From Gammaproteobacteria bacterium (GTDB taxonomy: Bacteria > Pseudomonadota > Gammaproteobacteria > Pseudomonadales > Pseudohongiellaceae), in the NCBI GenBank assembly GCA_018698975.1, contig JABIPQ010000109.1:22964-86963 (forward strand): a DNA stretch of 64,000 bases, in the 5' to 3' direction. Position numbers and translations under genes: made by a program. The notes beneath the pieces were generated by a model that saw only the letters and a program-made list of their open reading frames with translations, had not been told where the DNA came from and did no database searches. Shown in pieces: positions 15,904-24,204 of the stretch (the first letter of the stretch is position 1; every line of letters starts with the position of its first letter).

Positions 15904-16221
15904 TTAACCCTGCAGTAATTTCAGCGCGTTCTGCAGTTCCTGCAAACCTGAAGGGCGCACAACACGACCCACTTCCTTGCCCTCCAATAATAAAATCAGT
16001 GTCGGCCATAATTTGACTCTATAGCTGCGGCCTAGTCGCTTGCCCTTGCCATCTTGTACGCGGATGTGGGCAATGGTACTGGAGGCCATTGCTTCGCTAA
16101 TCAATGGGGCCGCCGCCTGGCAGATACCACAGCTGTTGCTGCCGAACTCCAGAATCAAAGGGCCTGGCGTAGCATCGAGGGTATCGCGTTCGTGAGCAGT
16201 GTCGGAATAAGGTACTAACAT
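15904..16221 (-). CDS. Thioredoxin-family protein (CGIC)
   Basis: A 105-residue single thioredoxin fold without a signal peptide. PLILEFGSNSCGICQAAAPLI carries a CxxC (Cys-Gly-Ile-Cys) at about residues 31-34. KLWPTLILLLEGKEVGRVVRPSGLQEL contains the cis-Pro loop and C-terminal helix. The WCGPC motif of classical thioredoxins is replaced, so it may be a specialised reductase or a thiol-based sensor. The gene stands alone between repeats and its start at 16221 is the first Met. Its partner is unknown. Confidence 0.85.
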   Translation of the reverse strand: MLVPYSDTAHERDTLDATPGPLILEFGSNSCGICQAAAPLISEAMASSTIAHIRVQDGKGKRLGRSYRVKLWPTLILLLEGKEVGRVVRPSGLQELQNALKLLQG

Positions 16222-16249
16222 GGAAGCCTCACTATATTTACAAAGATAT

Positions 16250-16330
16250 TTAAGGTCAGAGTAAAGACCATTTCTCGATTTACATTTACTTGTTAGTGAA
16301 TCGTAAATTTTACTCTGACCCCAAATATTT
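16250..16330. repeat. GGGGTCAGA-family inverted repeat (AGTAAA type)
   Basis: The left arm is AAGGTCAGAGTAAA (about 16252-16265) and the right arm TTTACTCTGACCCC (about 16309-16322), with a loop of about 43 bases. It lies between the divergent thioredoxin-like and hemerythrin genes. Confidence 0.8.
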
Positions 16331-16385
16331 ATCCTGGCTTTGATACAATCGATAGCACAATACGCTTAGCCTTGGAAAATCACAT

Positions 16386-16943
16386 TTGAGCCTGGATCTT
16401 GACCACCGCAAACAATGGCCGGATGAACTTCAGGTCTTATTGAAAAAATTCCCGCGCAACAGCTGGAAGAAACAATCTTCTTCTCTGTCCCGGTTCTGGC
16501 TCGATAAACACGATGAGTTTCGTTATCAGGCCCGGTTACTGAATGACATTACTCTCAAGTATCGCGAGCAGAAGGTGGATGGGCCTGAATTTGTTAAACG
16601 ACTGGGCCCACCTCTGCAGATGTTCCTGTCCCACTTGCACGGTCATCATTCCATCGAAGATGATCATTATTTCCCCAGATTCAAGGCTTCCGACAAGCGT
16701 CTGGCACCAGGGTTTGATGTGTTGGAGACGGATCACTATTTATTGCACGAGGGCATGAGTGAGATCACTGAAACGTTCAATGCTTTTGCTGAAAGTATTC
16801 GTTCTTCTAAAAAAAACAGTGTTCATCAACGCGCCGGGGATCGCTACCTGGCCAGCGCTGATTTGTTTTTTAAGCGCATGCTGCAGCATCTGGCAGATGA
16901 AGAAGATTTGATTATTCCCCTGATGCTGGAGCAGGGGCAGTAA
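16386..16943 (+). CDS. Hemerythrin HHE domain protein
   Basis: A cytosolic 185-residue four-helix-bundle protein that probably binds a di-iron site. HLHGHHSIEDDHYF (83-96) carries the H-HxxxE signature, ETDHYLLHEGM (114-124) the second helix, and MLQHLADEEDLIIPL (165-179) the HxxxE/D ligands of the last helix. No ATG opens the conserved region, so a TTG at 16386 is used; it is weakly supported by GGAAAA upstream. HHE proteins take part in oxygen, NO or iron sensing and in repair of iron centres; its role here is not clear. Confidence 0.85.
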   Translation: MSLDLDHRKQWPDELQVLLKKFPRNSWKKQSSSLSRFWLDKHDEFRYQARLLNDITLKYREQKVDGPEFVKRLGPPLQMFLSHLHGHHSIEDDHYFPRFKASDKRLAPGFDVLETDHYLLHEGMSEITETFNAFAESIRSSKKNSVHQRAGDRYLASADLFFKRMLQHLADEEDLIIPLMLEQGQ

Positions 16944-16982
16944 AATTAATAATCAAAGACCTCAGTGGCAATTGATTAATCT

Positions 16983-18050
16983 CTATTCATTAATCCGTTC
17001 GAAAACCCAGCGCCCGGAAACCTGTACTTCCTGAACGGAAGGGGCCATGCCGGGGTTATCGTTATTGAAGATATACGGCTGACTCCAGGTACAAGAGGCG
17101 CAGATAAACGAGTTCTCTGATTGTGGGATGAGCTCTTCTCTGGCCTCGCCATTTCTGCTGAGAAACAATGCACCATCTTCCAGCGTGACGACCACCGTGG
17201 TCAGGTATTCTAGCCAGATTCCCTCATAGGTGCCGACATAGCGAGCGAGAATATCCGAGTCCAGATCAATCGCTGATGCCCTGGCATCGGCTACCTTGTC
17301 GCCTGTCCAGTGTTTGACGCCGCCTTCGGTGGCTTCGTTGCAGACGATTTCCAGAATCACATCGTCTGCGGCCAATACCATGTCGACAACGGTATGCAGG
17401 GGTTCATCAAAGGTGTCGGGATCATCAAAAGTGATGTCCACTTCCATATGCCCGAAATCCATCCGCCGGTAGCGTTCAGTGACGCGAAGCTTTTCCGTAT
17501 GCTCAAGCCCCCAGGCATGCATCCAGGTCTTGTTGTTATAGCCGTTACTTTCTACTACCAGGGTATCACCCTCCCAGCGACCTACTGAATAGCCCATCCA
17601 GATTGGTAACGGATCGGCTTCAAGTTCACGGCCGTCGGTGAACACCTGACGCGAAGTCAGGTCGCCATAGATCATTGCGACCACCGATGGACTCTGGACT
17701 ATTTGCCTGAGACTGCCGCCGCCTGAGGGACCACCGGTAATGAAGGCGGGCCCGCCTGGCATGCACTGCATCTGGGGGCCGTCGCGATAGTAATTGCGCT
17801 CGTGAGTAGCCATGGTTTCACGTGCCCACGCTTGTACTTTCGAGTCGTCATTCAAGTCACCTCGTACCTGGCCCGCGCGCCACAGGCCGGTCAGTTCAGG
17901 ACGACCAGCAGCAGTGCGTGGCAGGGGGGCAAATAGATCCGGCGAACCATCAGCATTACGCGGAATACCGGGCGTTGGCACTCCAAGCCACTGGGCAGCC
18001 AGAAGGGTAGAGAATGTCAGGAGTACAAGGGCTGAAAATAATTGTTTCAT
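16983..18050 (-). CDS. Exported protein with the DUF6152-associated C-terminal region only
   Basis: A 355-residue protein with its own signal peptide (MKQLFSALVLLTFSTLLAAQ). It lacks the DUF6152 domain but carries the region usually fused behind it: MQCMPGGP at 94-101 and GYSVGRWEGDTLVVES at 153-168. YRRMDFGHMEVDITFDDPD follows, then a C-terminal beta-rich part of about 110 residues (YVGTYEGIWLEYLTTVVVTLEDGALF) that the fused relatives lack. The gene for a stand-alone DUF6152 domain lies 49 bases upstream on the same strand, so the two-domain architecture is split over an operon. Biochemical function unknown; location is periplasm. Confidence 0.8.
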   Translation of the reverse strand: MKQLFSALVLLTFSTLLAAQWLGVPTPGIPRNADGSPDLFAPLPRTAAGRPELTGLWRAGQVRGDLNDDSKVQAWARETMATHERNYYRDGPQMQCMPGGPAFITGGPSGGGSLRQIVQSPSVVAMIYGDLTSRQVFTDGRELEADPLPIWMGYSVGRWEGDTLVVESNGYNNKTWMHAWGLEHTEKLRVTERYRRMDFGHMEVDITFDDPDTFDEPLHTVVDMVLAADDVILEIVCNEATEGGVKHWTGDKVADARASAIDLDSDILARYVGTYEGIWLEYLTTVVVTLEDGALFLSRNGEAREELIPQSENSFICASCTWSQPYIFNNDNPGMAPSVQEVQVSGRWVFERINE

Positions 18051-18099
18051 TGGGTCTTCCTTCTAATTATTGGCGGGCAGTGTTCGCACTTTTTTATAA

Positions 18100-18525
18100 C
18101 TACAGCGGCGTTCGACTGCGCTCCCGGCCTTCTCTGCCACTGCGTGCAACACTTTCCCAGAGTAGCTCGCCAGTGTCAGTAATCGTCACTGAGGCCCCGT
18201 TGGCTGTGTTGGTACCGTTTCTTGCGCCATATCCCAGGACGCTCAATACTTCGCCTACCTGTACTTTGTTTCGTCCCCAACCTAGGCGCAGTAAATCGTT
18301 AATACCGACCAGCTCGACTGCCCATTCCTGAATATTTTCATCGTCGTCTGTCACTTCCATAAAGATCCAGGCATGGGGGTTGGTCCATTCCAGTCTCGTC
18401 ACAGGACCGGTTAAAGTCACTGGCTTATTGATATCGAATTCGGAAGCGAAGGCGTGATGGGGTGCAGCAGGGGCGGCCATTAGCAAACAGGCCATACTGA
18501 TACAAGTCAGGAACAGAGATTTCAT
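18100..18525 (-). CDS. Stand-alone DUF6152 domain protein
   Basis: A 141-residue exported protein: signal peptide (MKSLFLTCISMACLLMAAPA), then APHHAFASEFD with His-His at 23-24 and NPH at 49-51, and WAVELVGINDLLRLGW as the end of the core. This is the N-terminal domain of the fused proteins at 13759, 37213 and 38326. It is followed on the same strand by the C-terminal-region protein (16983-18050). Function unknown; conserved histidines suggest a metal site. Confidence 0.85.
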   Translation of the reverse strand: MKSLFLTCISMACLLMAAPAAPHHAFASEFDINKPVTLTGPVTRLEWTNPHAWIFMEVTDDDENIQEWAVELVGINDLLRLGWGRNKVQVGEVLSVLGYGARNGTNTANGASVTITDTGELLWESVARSGREGRERSRTPL

Positions 18526-18714
18526 AGTTGGTATATCCTCTACGTATGTATGGAAAGCATAATCTCCTTCTCCCGGCTAGTCGAGTCTGGGATCAAAGTG
18601 ATGATTCAAAAGAGGTATAGCTATTTGATTTTTTATACTGATTATTTAAAATCAAGGAAATCGGAAACAGATCGCATTTCCCCATTAATCAATTTTTTTA
18701 TTGCTCGCTTTTCC

Positions 18715-19374
18715 ATGAAAAATATAAGCTCTGATATATCAAATTCATCCATGATTAATATTGTTTGGTATGTATCTATATCACTGGTGTTATCGTTGAT
18801 GATCAGCTTCGCTGTGGCTGCTGAACAGGCGCCTGAACCATTCATAGAAGCATCCATAGAACCGATAGAACTAGCGGCAGACGAGCAAGCCACACAAACG
18901 CAAGCTGCTCGCGAAAGACCTATTGAAGAAATATCTGTAGTTGGCGAACGCTCAGCCCTGTTCTTGCTTGAAGAGATTAAAAACGCTGAAGTGTTGATGT
19001 ACGATATTTTTAACGACCTCAACAGTACTGATGATTTTGATGTTAATTGCCGTAATGTTACACATACAGGTACGCTGATTCCAGAATGGGAATGTGATTC
19101 AGGTTTCATGACCCGTGAGCGTTTTCAGAATACACAGGATTTTTTGCAGTTTGGATTTATGCCAAAGTCCGATGAAGAGATGTATTGGGAAAATCGGGAA
19201 AAAGTGGCAGCGCTAAATGCCGAGATGCTGAGTCTGGCCAAAGAAAATCCAGGGCTGGCCGAGGCCATGCTGGATCTGAATGCGAAAAGGCAAAGACTGG
19301 AAGAAATTGAAAGCAGGAAGCGGGAAAAAACGAAAGGCTTTTTCAGCCGGCTGCTGGGTAAAGATTCGGATTAA
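18715..19374 (+). CDS. Hypothetical exported protein with coiled-coil end
   Basis: I do not recognise a family. The open frame extends upstream to ATG 18550, but the first convincing signal sequence is INIVWYVSISLVLSLMISFAVAAEQ. ATG 18715 or 18751 is therefore the likely start; neither has a good ribosome site. The mature part has an acidic Pro/Glu/Ala-rich stretch and then PIEEISVVGERSALFLLEE, resembling the start of a TonB plug. A Cys-containing segment (VNCRNV, WECDSGFMTRERF) follows. The C-terminus (about the last 60 residues) is a charged helix, ending FFSRLLGKDSD. It converges with the GntP gene one base away. Confidence 0.6.
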   Translation: MKNISSDISNSSMINIVWYVSISLVLSLMISFAVAAEQAPEPFIEASIEPIELAADEQATQTQAARERPIEEISVVGERSALFLLEEIKNAEVLMYDIFNDLNSTDDFDVNCRNVTHTGTLIPEWECDSGFMTRERFQNTQDFLQFGFMPKSDEEMYWENREKVAALNAEMLSLAKENPGLAEAMLDLNAKRQRLEEIESRKREKTKGFFSRLLGKDSD

Positions 19375-19375
19375 T

Positions 19376-20713
19376 TCAAAACAACAGTGAGGCGATAAAA
19401 ACCAGAACAGCCGCACTAGTTCCTACCACCAGCGTTCCCAGTGTATAGACCCGATAGCCGGTTTTAACATCAATGCCGGAAAACTGGGTCATGACCCAGA
19501 AACCACTGTCATTGGCATGGGACACGACCAGGGCACCGGCACCGATGGCGGCCACTACCAGTGCCTTGTCCATTTCGGTAGTAAAGCCCATAGCCACCAG
19601 CAATGGTGCAACAATGGAAGCGGTGGTTATCAAGGCGACAGTGGACGATCCTTGTGCTGTCTTTATCGCTGCGCACAGGAAAAATGGCAGCCAGATGCCG
19701 AGCTTGGCCCCTGATAAGGAGTCAGCCAGGGTATCTGCAATGCCGCTGTTTTGCAGGATGGCGCCAAAAATACCTCCCGCACCGGTAATCAAAATAATAT
19801 TGGACGCATCCGCCAGAGCCTTGCCCACCCATCCGGTAGTGGCCAGCATTTCCTTGTCCCATTTTTTGGGCAAAAGGAAAGCGAACAACATGCCTATCAT
19901 CAAGGCAATGATCGGGGAACCGATGAACGAAAAAAACTTTACCAGACCAGAGGGCTCAAGACCTTCAGTCAGAGAAAATTCCATAATGGATTTTCCTACA
20001 ATGAGCAAAATGGGGATCAGTATCGGCAAGAACGATTTGAAGGCACTGGGCGCCTGCTTCATTTTTTCTGCAATAAGCTCGTCGGTGATTTCCGGGTTCG
20101 GATCAATATAGATTCTGGAGGCAATTTTTTTACAATAGACAATGGCAATGATCAGGGACAACATTCCGATCACCAGACCGACCATCATGACCAGTCCCAC
20201 ATCGGCACCGATGATGCCCGCGGCCGCTATGGGTCCAGGCGTGGGTGGAACCAGCACATGAGTAATCAACAGCCCCAGGAATAAAGCAGTAGAAGTTCCC
20301 ACGATGGAAAGTCCTGCGGCCTTGGTTAAGCTTTTGTTCAAGGGGTTCAGGATGATGAAGCCACTGTCGGCAAACACCGGAATAGAAACGATAAAGCCAA
20401 CGATGCCCATTGCCTCATGGACACGTTTTTTACCGATGATGCGCAGCACCACGTCGGCTAATTTGTAGGCGCCCCCGGAATGCTCCAGGAAGGCCCCGAT
20501 AATGACGCCCAGTACAATCACAATGCCGATATTACCCAGGGTTCTGCCAAAGCCGTCATTGACCTGATTAACAATAGTGTCCAGAGCCATGCCGGAAAAG
20601 AGGGCGAAAAACAGGGCCGCTGCCAGCAGGGCCAAAAAAGGATGCACTTTCCATTTTACGGTCAGTAAAATGATAAGCAGGACACTCAATAACAGTAAGA
20701 CAATATTAATCAT
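19376..20713 (-). CDS. GntP-family permease (second copy)
   Basis: A 445-residue inner-membrane transporter of the gluconate:H+ symporter family. GFGRTLGNIGIVIVLGVIIGAFLEHSGG (about 54-82) and HVLVPPTPGPIAAAGIIGADVG (about 160-182) are its signatures. SHANDSGFWVMTQFSG near residue 400 is the conserved C-terminal motif, kept in the Escherichia GntP proteins. It diverges from the copy at 9464, where the corresponding region reads YVNSSYFWICTSL, so the two probably carry different hydroxyacids. The ATG at 20713 is supported by homology to the family N-terminus. No catabolic enzyme for gluconate is adjacent. Confidence 0.93.
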   Translation of the reverse strand: MINIVLLLLSVLLIILLTVKWKVHPFLALLAAALFFALFSGMALDTIVNQVNDGFGRTLGNIGIVIVLGVIIGAFLEHSGGAYKLADVVLRIIGKKRVHEAMGIVGFIVSIPVFADSGFIILNPLNKSLTKAAGLSIVGTSTALFLGLLITHVLVPPTPGPIAAAGIIGADVGLVMMVGLVIGMLSLIIAIVYCKKIASRIYIDPNPEITDELIAEKMKQAPSAFKSFLPILIPILLIVGKSIMEFSLTEGLEPSGLVKFFSFIGSPIIALMIGMLFAFLLPKKWDKEMLATTGWVGKALADASNIILITGAGGIFGAILQNSGIADTLADSLSGAKLGIWLPFFLCAAIKTAQGSSTVALITTASIVAPLLVAMGFTTEMDKALVVAAIGAGALVVSHANDSGFWVMTQFSGIDVKTGYRVYTLGTLVVGTSAAVLVFIASLLF

Positions 20714-20722
20714 GGTTTAAAT

Positions 20723-20742
20723 AAATGGGGGTCAGAGTCATA
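20723..20742. repeat. Single GGGGTCAGA-family arm
   Basis: AAATGGGGGTCAGAGTCAT lies between two same-strand genes, with no matching return arm nearby. It looks like a half-element of the repeat family. Confidence 0.6.
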
Positions 20743-20744
20743 TT

Positions 20745-21143
20745 TTAAGCGACTGATTTAAGTGCTAGTGGTGGCACATCAAACTCAATTCCGGCCCATT
20801 CGCTACGCAGGAAATTTCTGATATTTCCGTGATCCACGCCTTCCGGATTTTGCAGTACATCAACTCTGTAATAATCACCAAAACAGTGCAGGGTTTGTGC
20901 CCTGTCCAGACTATGTAAGAGGGCAAAGCCAAATACCTTACAGGAACCTTCATTGGTGCCTGCTTCATTGATTCTTTGATGGGCGCCTTCACCACTGGTA
21001 AAGCGCGTCGGGGTAAAATCATAGTAGTTATCAATCACCTCAAGCACCTGATTAAAATGAACCGTGTCAGGTGCATCAGCAAGCTGACTTAGTAGCTGGC
21101 TTAGCTGGCTGTTATTATTTGTTGTGTTTGTTGAATCAGACAT
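20745..21143 (-). CDS. HopJ-family protein
   Basis: A 132-residue cytosolic protein of the family named after Pseudomonas type III effector HopJ. VHFNQVLEVIDNYYDFTPTRF, FTSGEGAHQRINEAGTNEGSCKVF, ALLHSLDRAQTLHCFGDYYR and NPEGVDHGNIRNFL are its conserved blocks, covering most of the length. ATG 21143 is chosen because the family begins there; upstream codons belong to the exonuclease gene, which it overlaps by 8 bases. Most members occur in bacteria without type III secretion, as probably here, so an effector role should not be assumed. Function unknown. Confidence 0.9.
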   Translation of the reverse strand: MSDSTNTTNNNSQLSQLLSQLADAPDTVHFNQVLEVIDNYYDFTPTRFTSGEGAHQRINEAGTNEGSCKVFGFALLHSLDRAQTLHCFGDYYRVDVLQNPEGVDHGNIRNFLRSEWAGIEFDVPPLALKSVA

Positions 21144-21786
21144 TTGCATCCTCTGTATGAGTTTTGTTTGATATTTCTTTTTCCTGCATGCGTGCGATGG
21201 TGTCGGCAAAGGTTTTTTTCGGCACGCGCTGTAACTTGGTCAAGGCTGTATGGGAAACCAAATCAGCATCCAGCTGTTGTTCCAGATCCCTTAGCATTCT
21301 GGCCAGAAGGTGGGCTGTCATTTCTGCATCGGCCAGGGCGCGGTGATAGTCTCCTGTTGTTGGTAATGACAAATATCTGACCAGGGTGCCCAGTTTATGA
21401 TTGGGCATGTCCGGATACATCCTTCTTGCCAGCAGCAGGGAGCAGGCAAATTCTGTACGCCGCCTTAAGCCTGCCCGGGCATATTCTGCATCGAGAAATT
21501 TAGCGTCAAAGGACGCATTATGGGCAATGAAGGGTATGTCGCCAACGAAACTCTGCAAGGCCTGCATAACGCTGGGTCCATCGGGTGCATTACGCACCAT
21601 GCCATTGCTTATGCCGGTCAGCTCCTGAACGAATGCCGGGATCGGTCTGCCGGGATTGATCAGGCTCTGGTAACTGTCGACTATCTCGCCATTGCATAAG
21701 ATCACTACGCCGACTTCAGTGGCCCGATCACCCATGTCAGGAGATAAACCGGTGGTTTCAAAATCGATGACGGCGAATTTTTTCAA
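21136..21786 (-). CDS. DEDDh 3'-5' exonuclease (DnaQ/epsilon-like)
   Basis: A 216-residue single-domain exonuclease. Exo I VIDFETTGL holds Asp8 and Glu10. IPFIAHNASFDAKFLD is Exo II, and HRALADAEMTAHLLARML is Exo III, with His and Asp. It resembles the proofreading epsilon subunit but is short and lacks the polymerase-binding tail, so it is more likely a stand-alone trimming or repair nuclease than dnaQ itself. It overlaps hopJ by 8 bases, so the two are probably translated together. Confidence 0.92.
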   Translation of the reverse strand: MKKFAVIDFETTGLSPDMGDRATEVGVVILCNGEIVDSYQSLINPGRPIPAFVQELTGISNGMVRNAPDGPSVMQALQSFVGDIPFIAHNASFDAKFLDAEYARAGLRRRTEFACSLLLARRMYPDMPNHKLGTLVRYLSLPTTGDYHRALADAEMTAHLLARMLRDLEQQLDADLVSHTALTKLQRVPKKTFADTIARMQEKEISNKTHTEDANV

Positions 21787-21875
21787 GGGGTGTTATTTCC
21801 GACAGACCACGTTTGCGTAAGTAAGGCATGTTCTGAACATGATTGTCTTATTGGATTATTTACAGATTAAAGTCT

Positions 21876-22520
21876 CTAGCGAGAACTATTTAATATTCTC
21901 AGAAAACATTGATGCATGGCTTCCGGGCTGGGTGAATTAGCACAGCTTCGATTACTTTCCCTGAACACGTCCTGGGAATTTAGCCTTGCAATCAGCAGTT
22001 TTGTGGTTGCATCGACTTCATCATATTGAGCCAGTAGCTGTTGTGCTTCTGCAGCCCGTACAGATTCTTTTTGATTCCACTGCGCGACATTCTGATTATA
22101 GGCTGCTTTGAATTCATTGAGTTGTTGCAGCCGCCGATCAAGTGCGCTTTTCTCAGGCGTTAATTCATCTTCCCATTCCTCGCATGCATTTAATTCATCC
22201 ACGCTTAATTGCCGGTCACATTCCGCATCATGGCGCTCTATCTCGGCATTGAAGCGTCGAATGTCAGCATTATAGGCATTAACATCCCTGTCATAATTTG
22301 CTTTTTCTCTGTCCAATGGCACTTTTTCTCTGTCATGGTTCTGTTTGATGACAAGATTGGCATTAATTGCCGTTTCGGTTTCTCTGGCAAGATCCAGAAT
22401 AGTAGCAAGTTCATCGAGAAGCCCTTGTGGGGACAGGGTTTCATACTGGGCATTCACTGTCGATGACCATAAGCCAAAGGGCAGTATCAAGGTAAATAAT
22501 AATTTTCTGGAAACTTTCAT
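21876..22520 (-). CDS. Hypothetical exported coiled-coil protein
   Basis: Not assigned to a family. The 214-residue product has a clear signal peptide (MKVSRKLLFTLILPFGLWSSTVNAQ). The mature part is mostly long helices with charged heptads (LLDELATILDLARETETAIN, DREKANYDRDVNAYNADIRRF) and paired cysteines (AECDRQLSVDELNACEEW). The last 35 residues hold CANSPSPEAMHQCFLRIL, a second Cys pair. Periplasmic location is predicted. A GGGGTCAGA hairpin lies just upstream (22541-22620). Confidence 0.65.
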   Translation of the reverse strand: MKVSRKLLFTLILPFGLWSSTVNAQYETLSPQGLLDELATILDLARETETAINANLVIKQNHDREKVPLDREKANYDRDVNAYNADIRRFNAEIERHDAECDRQLSVDELNACEEWEDELTPEKSALDRRLQQLNEFKAAYNQNVAQWNQKESVRAAEAQQLLAQYDEVDATTKLLIARLNSQDVFRESNRSCANSPSPEAMHQCFLRILNSSR

Positions 22521-22540
22521 TTTTCCCTCAGTGGCTAATA

Positions 22541-22620
22541 AAAATTGGGGTCAGAACACTATTAATATTAGTGTTCTAACTTCATTTTTCGTTATTTTAA
22601 TAATGTTCTGACCCCAATTT
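22541..22620. repeat. GGGGTCAGA-family inverted repeat (AACACT type)
   Basis: The left arm is AAAATTGGGGTCAGAACAC, then TATTA (22541-22564). The right arm is TAATAATGTTCTGACCCCAA (about 22599-22618). Inside the left arm, GAACACTATTAATATTAGTG is itself palindromic. It lies upstream of the minus-strand coiled-coil gene, so it is not a terminator for that gene. Confidence 0.85.
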
Positions 22621-22797
22621 ATTATCCCAGTTTTTTGCCAAAGAAAGATCGTACCAGTCGGGGATTTTATAATCTATGACGGTGCCGGGTCTAAAAGCAG
22701 ATCTTGCTATGATTAATTGTGCACTCATTGTCTTTTCGCTCAACATTGGCGCGGATTTCTTAAAATAAAAGAATCTATAAATAGCATTCAGTATCAT
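22597..22797 (-). other. Short open frame of doubtful status
   Basis: A 66-codon frame whose end lies inside the right arm of the adjacent hairpin. The middle (APMLSEKTMSAQLIIARSAF, RPGTVIDYKIPDWYDLSLAK) looks somewhat protein-like, but there is no recognised family and no clear ribosome site. It may be a remnant truncated by the repeat. It lies in the 389-base gap 22521-22909, which otherwise holds only the hairpin and the AAAAGGAG site for the next gene. Confidence 0.2.
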
Positions 22798-22909
22798 GCA
22801 ATATTTTGCTGATGGACAATTCCAGAACCACTGATTATGCTTTTTATGGATGTAAATATACCATTGGCTTATGTTTAGCGGGATTTGATTTTAAAAGGAG
22901 TGATTTTTG

Positions 22910-24124
22910 ATGAAAACAACACCACTGCGCAGATGGGTAGCCAGCCTCTCATTGATTGCGATAACAGGCCTGGCCTGTTCGGCACAGGCACAGGATATCG
23001 CGATCACCAATACGCGTATCATCATTGGTAATGGTGAGGTTATCGAATCAGGAACCCTGGTTGTGCGTGATGGCAGAATCACCGAGGTCACTGCAGGGCA
23101 GGCCAACACCCGTGGTTTGCAGTCCATCGATGGCAGCGGAATGACAGCTATGCCCGGTTTCATCGATGCGCATCGCCATATCAATACCGGGCCGGATGAG
23201 AAAGCAGAAATGCAGGCGCAACTGGAAGCCGGCTACACCACGATTCTTTCGGGTGGTGGTCCCGCGGACGGTAACCTGATGTTGCGTGAACATATTGAAA
23301 GCGGGGAGATCAACGGGCCACGTATCATTCCTTCAGGACGCATCAATCTTGCCGACCATACTCCGGAGTCAGCGCGCGCCGAGGTGCGTAATCTTGCTGA
23401 CATGGGCATTCAATGGACTGGTGAGATTAGCCTGACGCCTCTGCCCAGGCCAAGCCTGCACGAAATAGAAGTGCTTGAGGCCATTGTCGATGAGGCTCCG
23501 AAAGTGGGCGTTACTGTTCAGGTACATGCGGTGAGTACCCAGGCCATGGTGGCAGCAGTTAACGCGGGCGTGCGTCGCCTGGTGCATATCCCCAACAAGA
23601 ATTTTGTAGATCATGACGCGGTACAACTACTAGCTGATACCAACACCATGAGTCTGGCGACGATTGGTTTCGGTGCGCCAGTGTTTGGTGTGTTCACGGA
23701 AGCTAACGAGCCACGCTTTCGTGATGGCAAGGCGTGGCCGGAGTTTATCTCAGGGGCTAATCGTGACGAGCAAGCCCGCGCTGTCGGCACTGAAATTGGT
23801 TACACGATTGTTAATGCCCGCACTATATGGGATGGCGATGCCATGCTCGGTTACTGCACAGACACCCGCTATGATCCCCATGCCGGACTTCAACATGAGC
23901 TTGAGTCTTATAAAGTGATGTTCTCAATGAAGGACATCATTCAGCTGATGGGGCCAAACACCGCCGCTTATATCAACATGGCTGATGATCTGGGCACCCT
24001 TGATCCCGGCAAACTGGCCGATATCGTGCTGGTCCAGGGTAATCCGCTGGAAGGTTTCTGGCACATGCTGGATGCACGTGTTGTGCTTAAAGAGGGCAGG
24101 ATTGTCGTCGACAAGCGCGGTTAA
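22910..24124 (+). CDS. Exported amidohydrolase-family protein
   Basis: A 404-residue metal-dependent hydrolase of the amidohydrolase superfamily. A signal peptide (hydrophobic core about 11-28, ending SAQAQ) precedes the composite beta-sandwich (IAITNTRIIIGNGEVIESGTLVVRDG). MPGFIDAHRHINTG supplies the HxH metal ligands His88 and His90. VQVHAVSTQAM and RRLVHIPNKNF provide downstream His. TLDPGKLADIVLVQGNPLE near the C-terminus is the typical superfamily end. AAAAGGAG lies 10 bases before ATG 22910; a TTG three bases earlier is less likely. Substrate unknown; secreted relatives include prolidase- and imidazolonepropionase-like enzymes. Confidence 0.88.
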   Translation: MKTTPLRRWVASLSLIAITGLACSAQAQDIAITNTRIIIGNGEVIESGTLVVRDGRITEVTAGQANTRGLQSIDGSGMTAMPGFIDAHRHINTGPDEKAEMQAQLEAGYTTILSGGGPADGNLMLREHIESGEINGPRIIPSGRINLADHTPESARAEVRNLADMGIQWTGEISLTPLPRPSLHEIEVLEAIVDEAPKVGVTVQVHAVSTQAMVAAVNAGVRRLVHIPNKNFVDHDAVQLLADTNTMSLATIGFGAPVFGVFTEANEPRFRDGKAWPEFISGANRDEQARAVGTEIGYTIVNARTIWDGDAMLGYCTDTRYDPHAGLQHELESYKVMFSMKDIIQLMGPNTAAYINMADDLGTLDPGKLADIVLVQGNPLEGFWHMLDARVVLKEGRIVVDKRG

Positions 24125-24201
24125 AAAATGGGGGTCAGAACACTATTTAAAATTTGGGTCATGTGATCTTTATAAAACAATAGTGTTCTGACCCCCATTT
24201 T
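24125..24201. repeat. Perfect 23-bp inverted repeat of the GGGGTCAGA family
   Basis: The left arm 24125-24147 (AAAATGGGGGTCAGAACAC, then TATT) is the exact complement of 24179-24201, with a 31-base loop. The outer ends are A-rich and T-rich and it sits between two convergent genes, so it could also serve as a bidirectional terminator. Confidence 0.9.
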
Positions 24202-24204
24202 ATT

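Noticed and set aside
20745..21143. Type III secretion effector (HopJ)
   Set aside because: The family name comes from Pseudomonas, but most members are in non-pathogens and no secretion genes are present. Only the family is reported.
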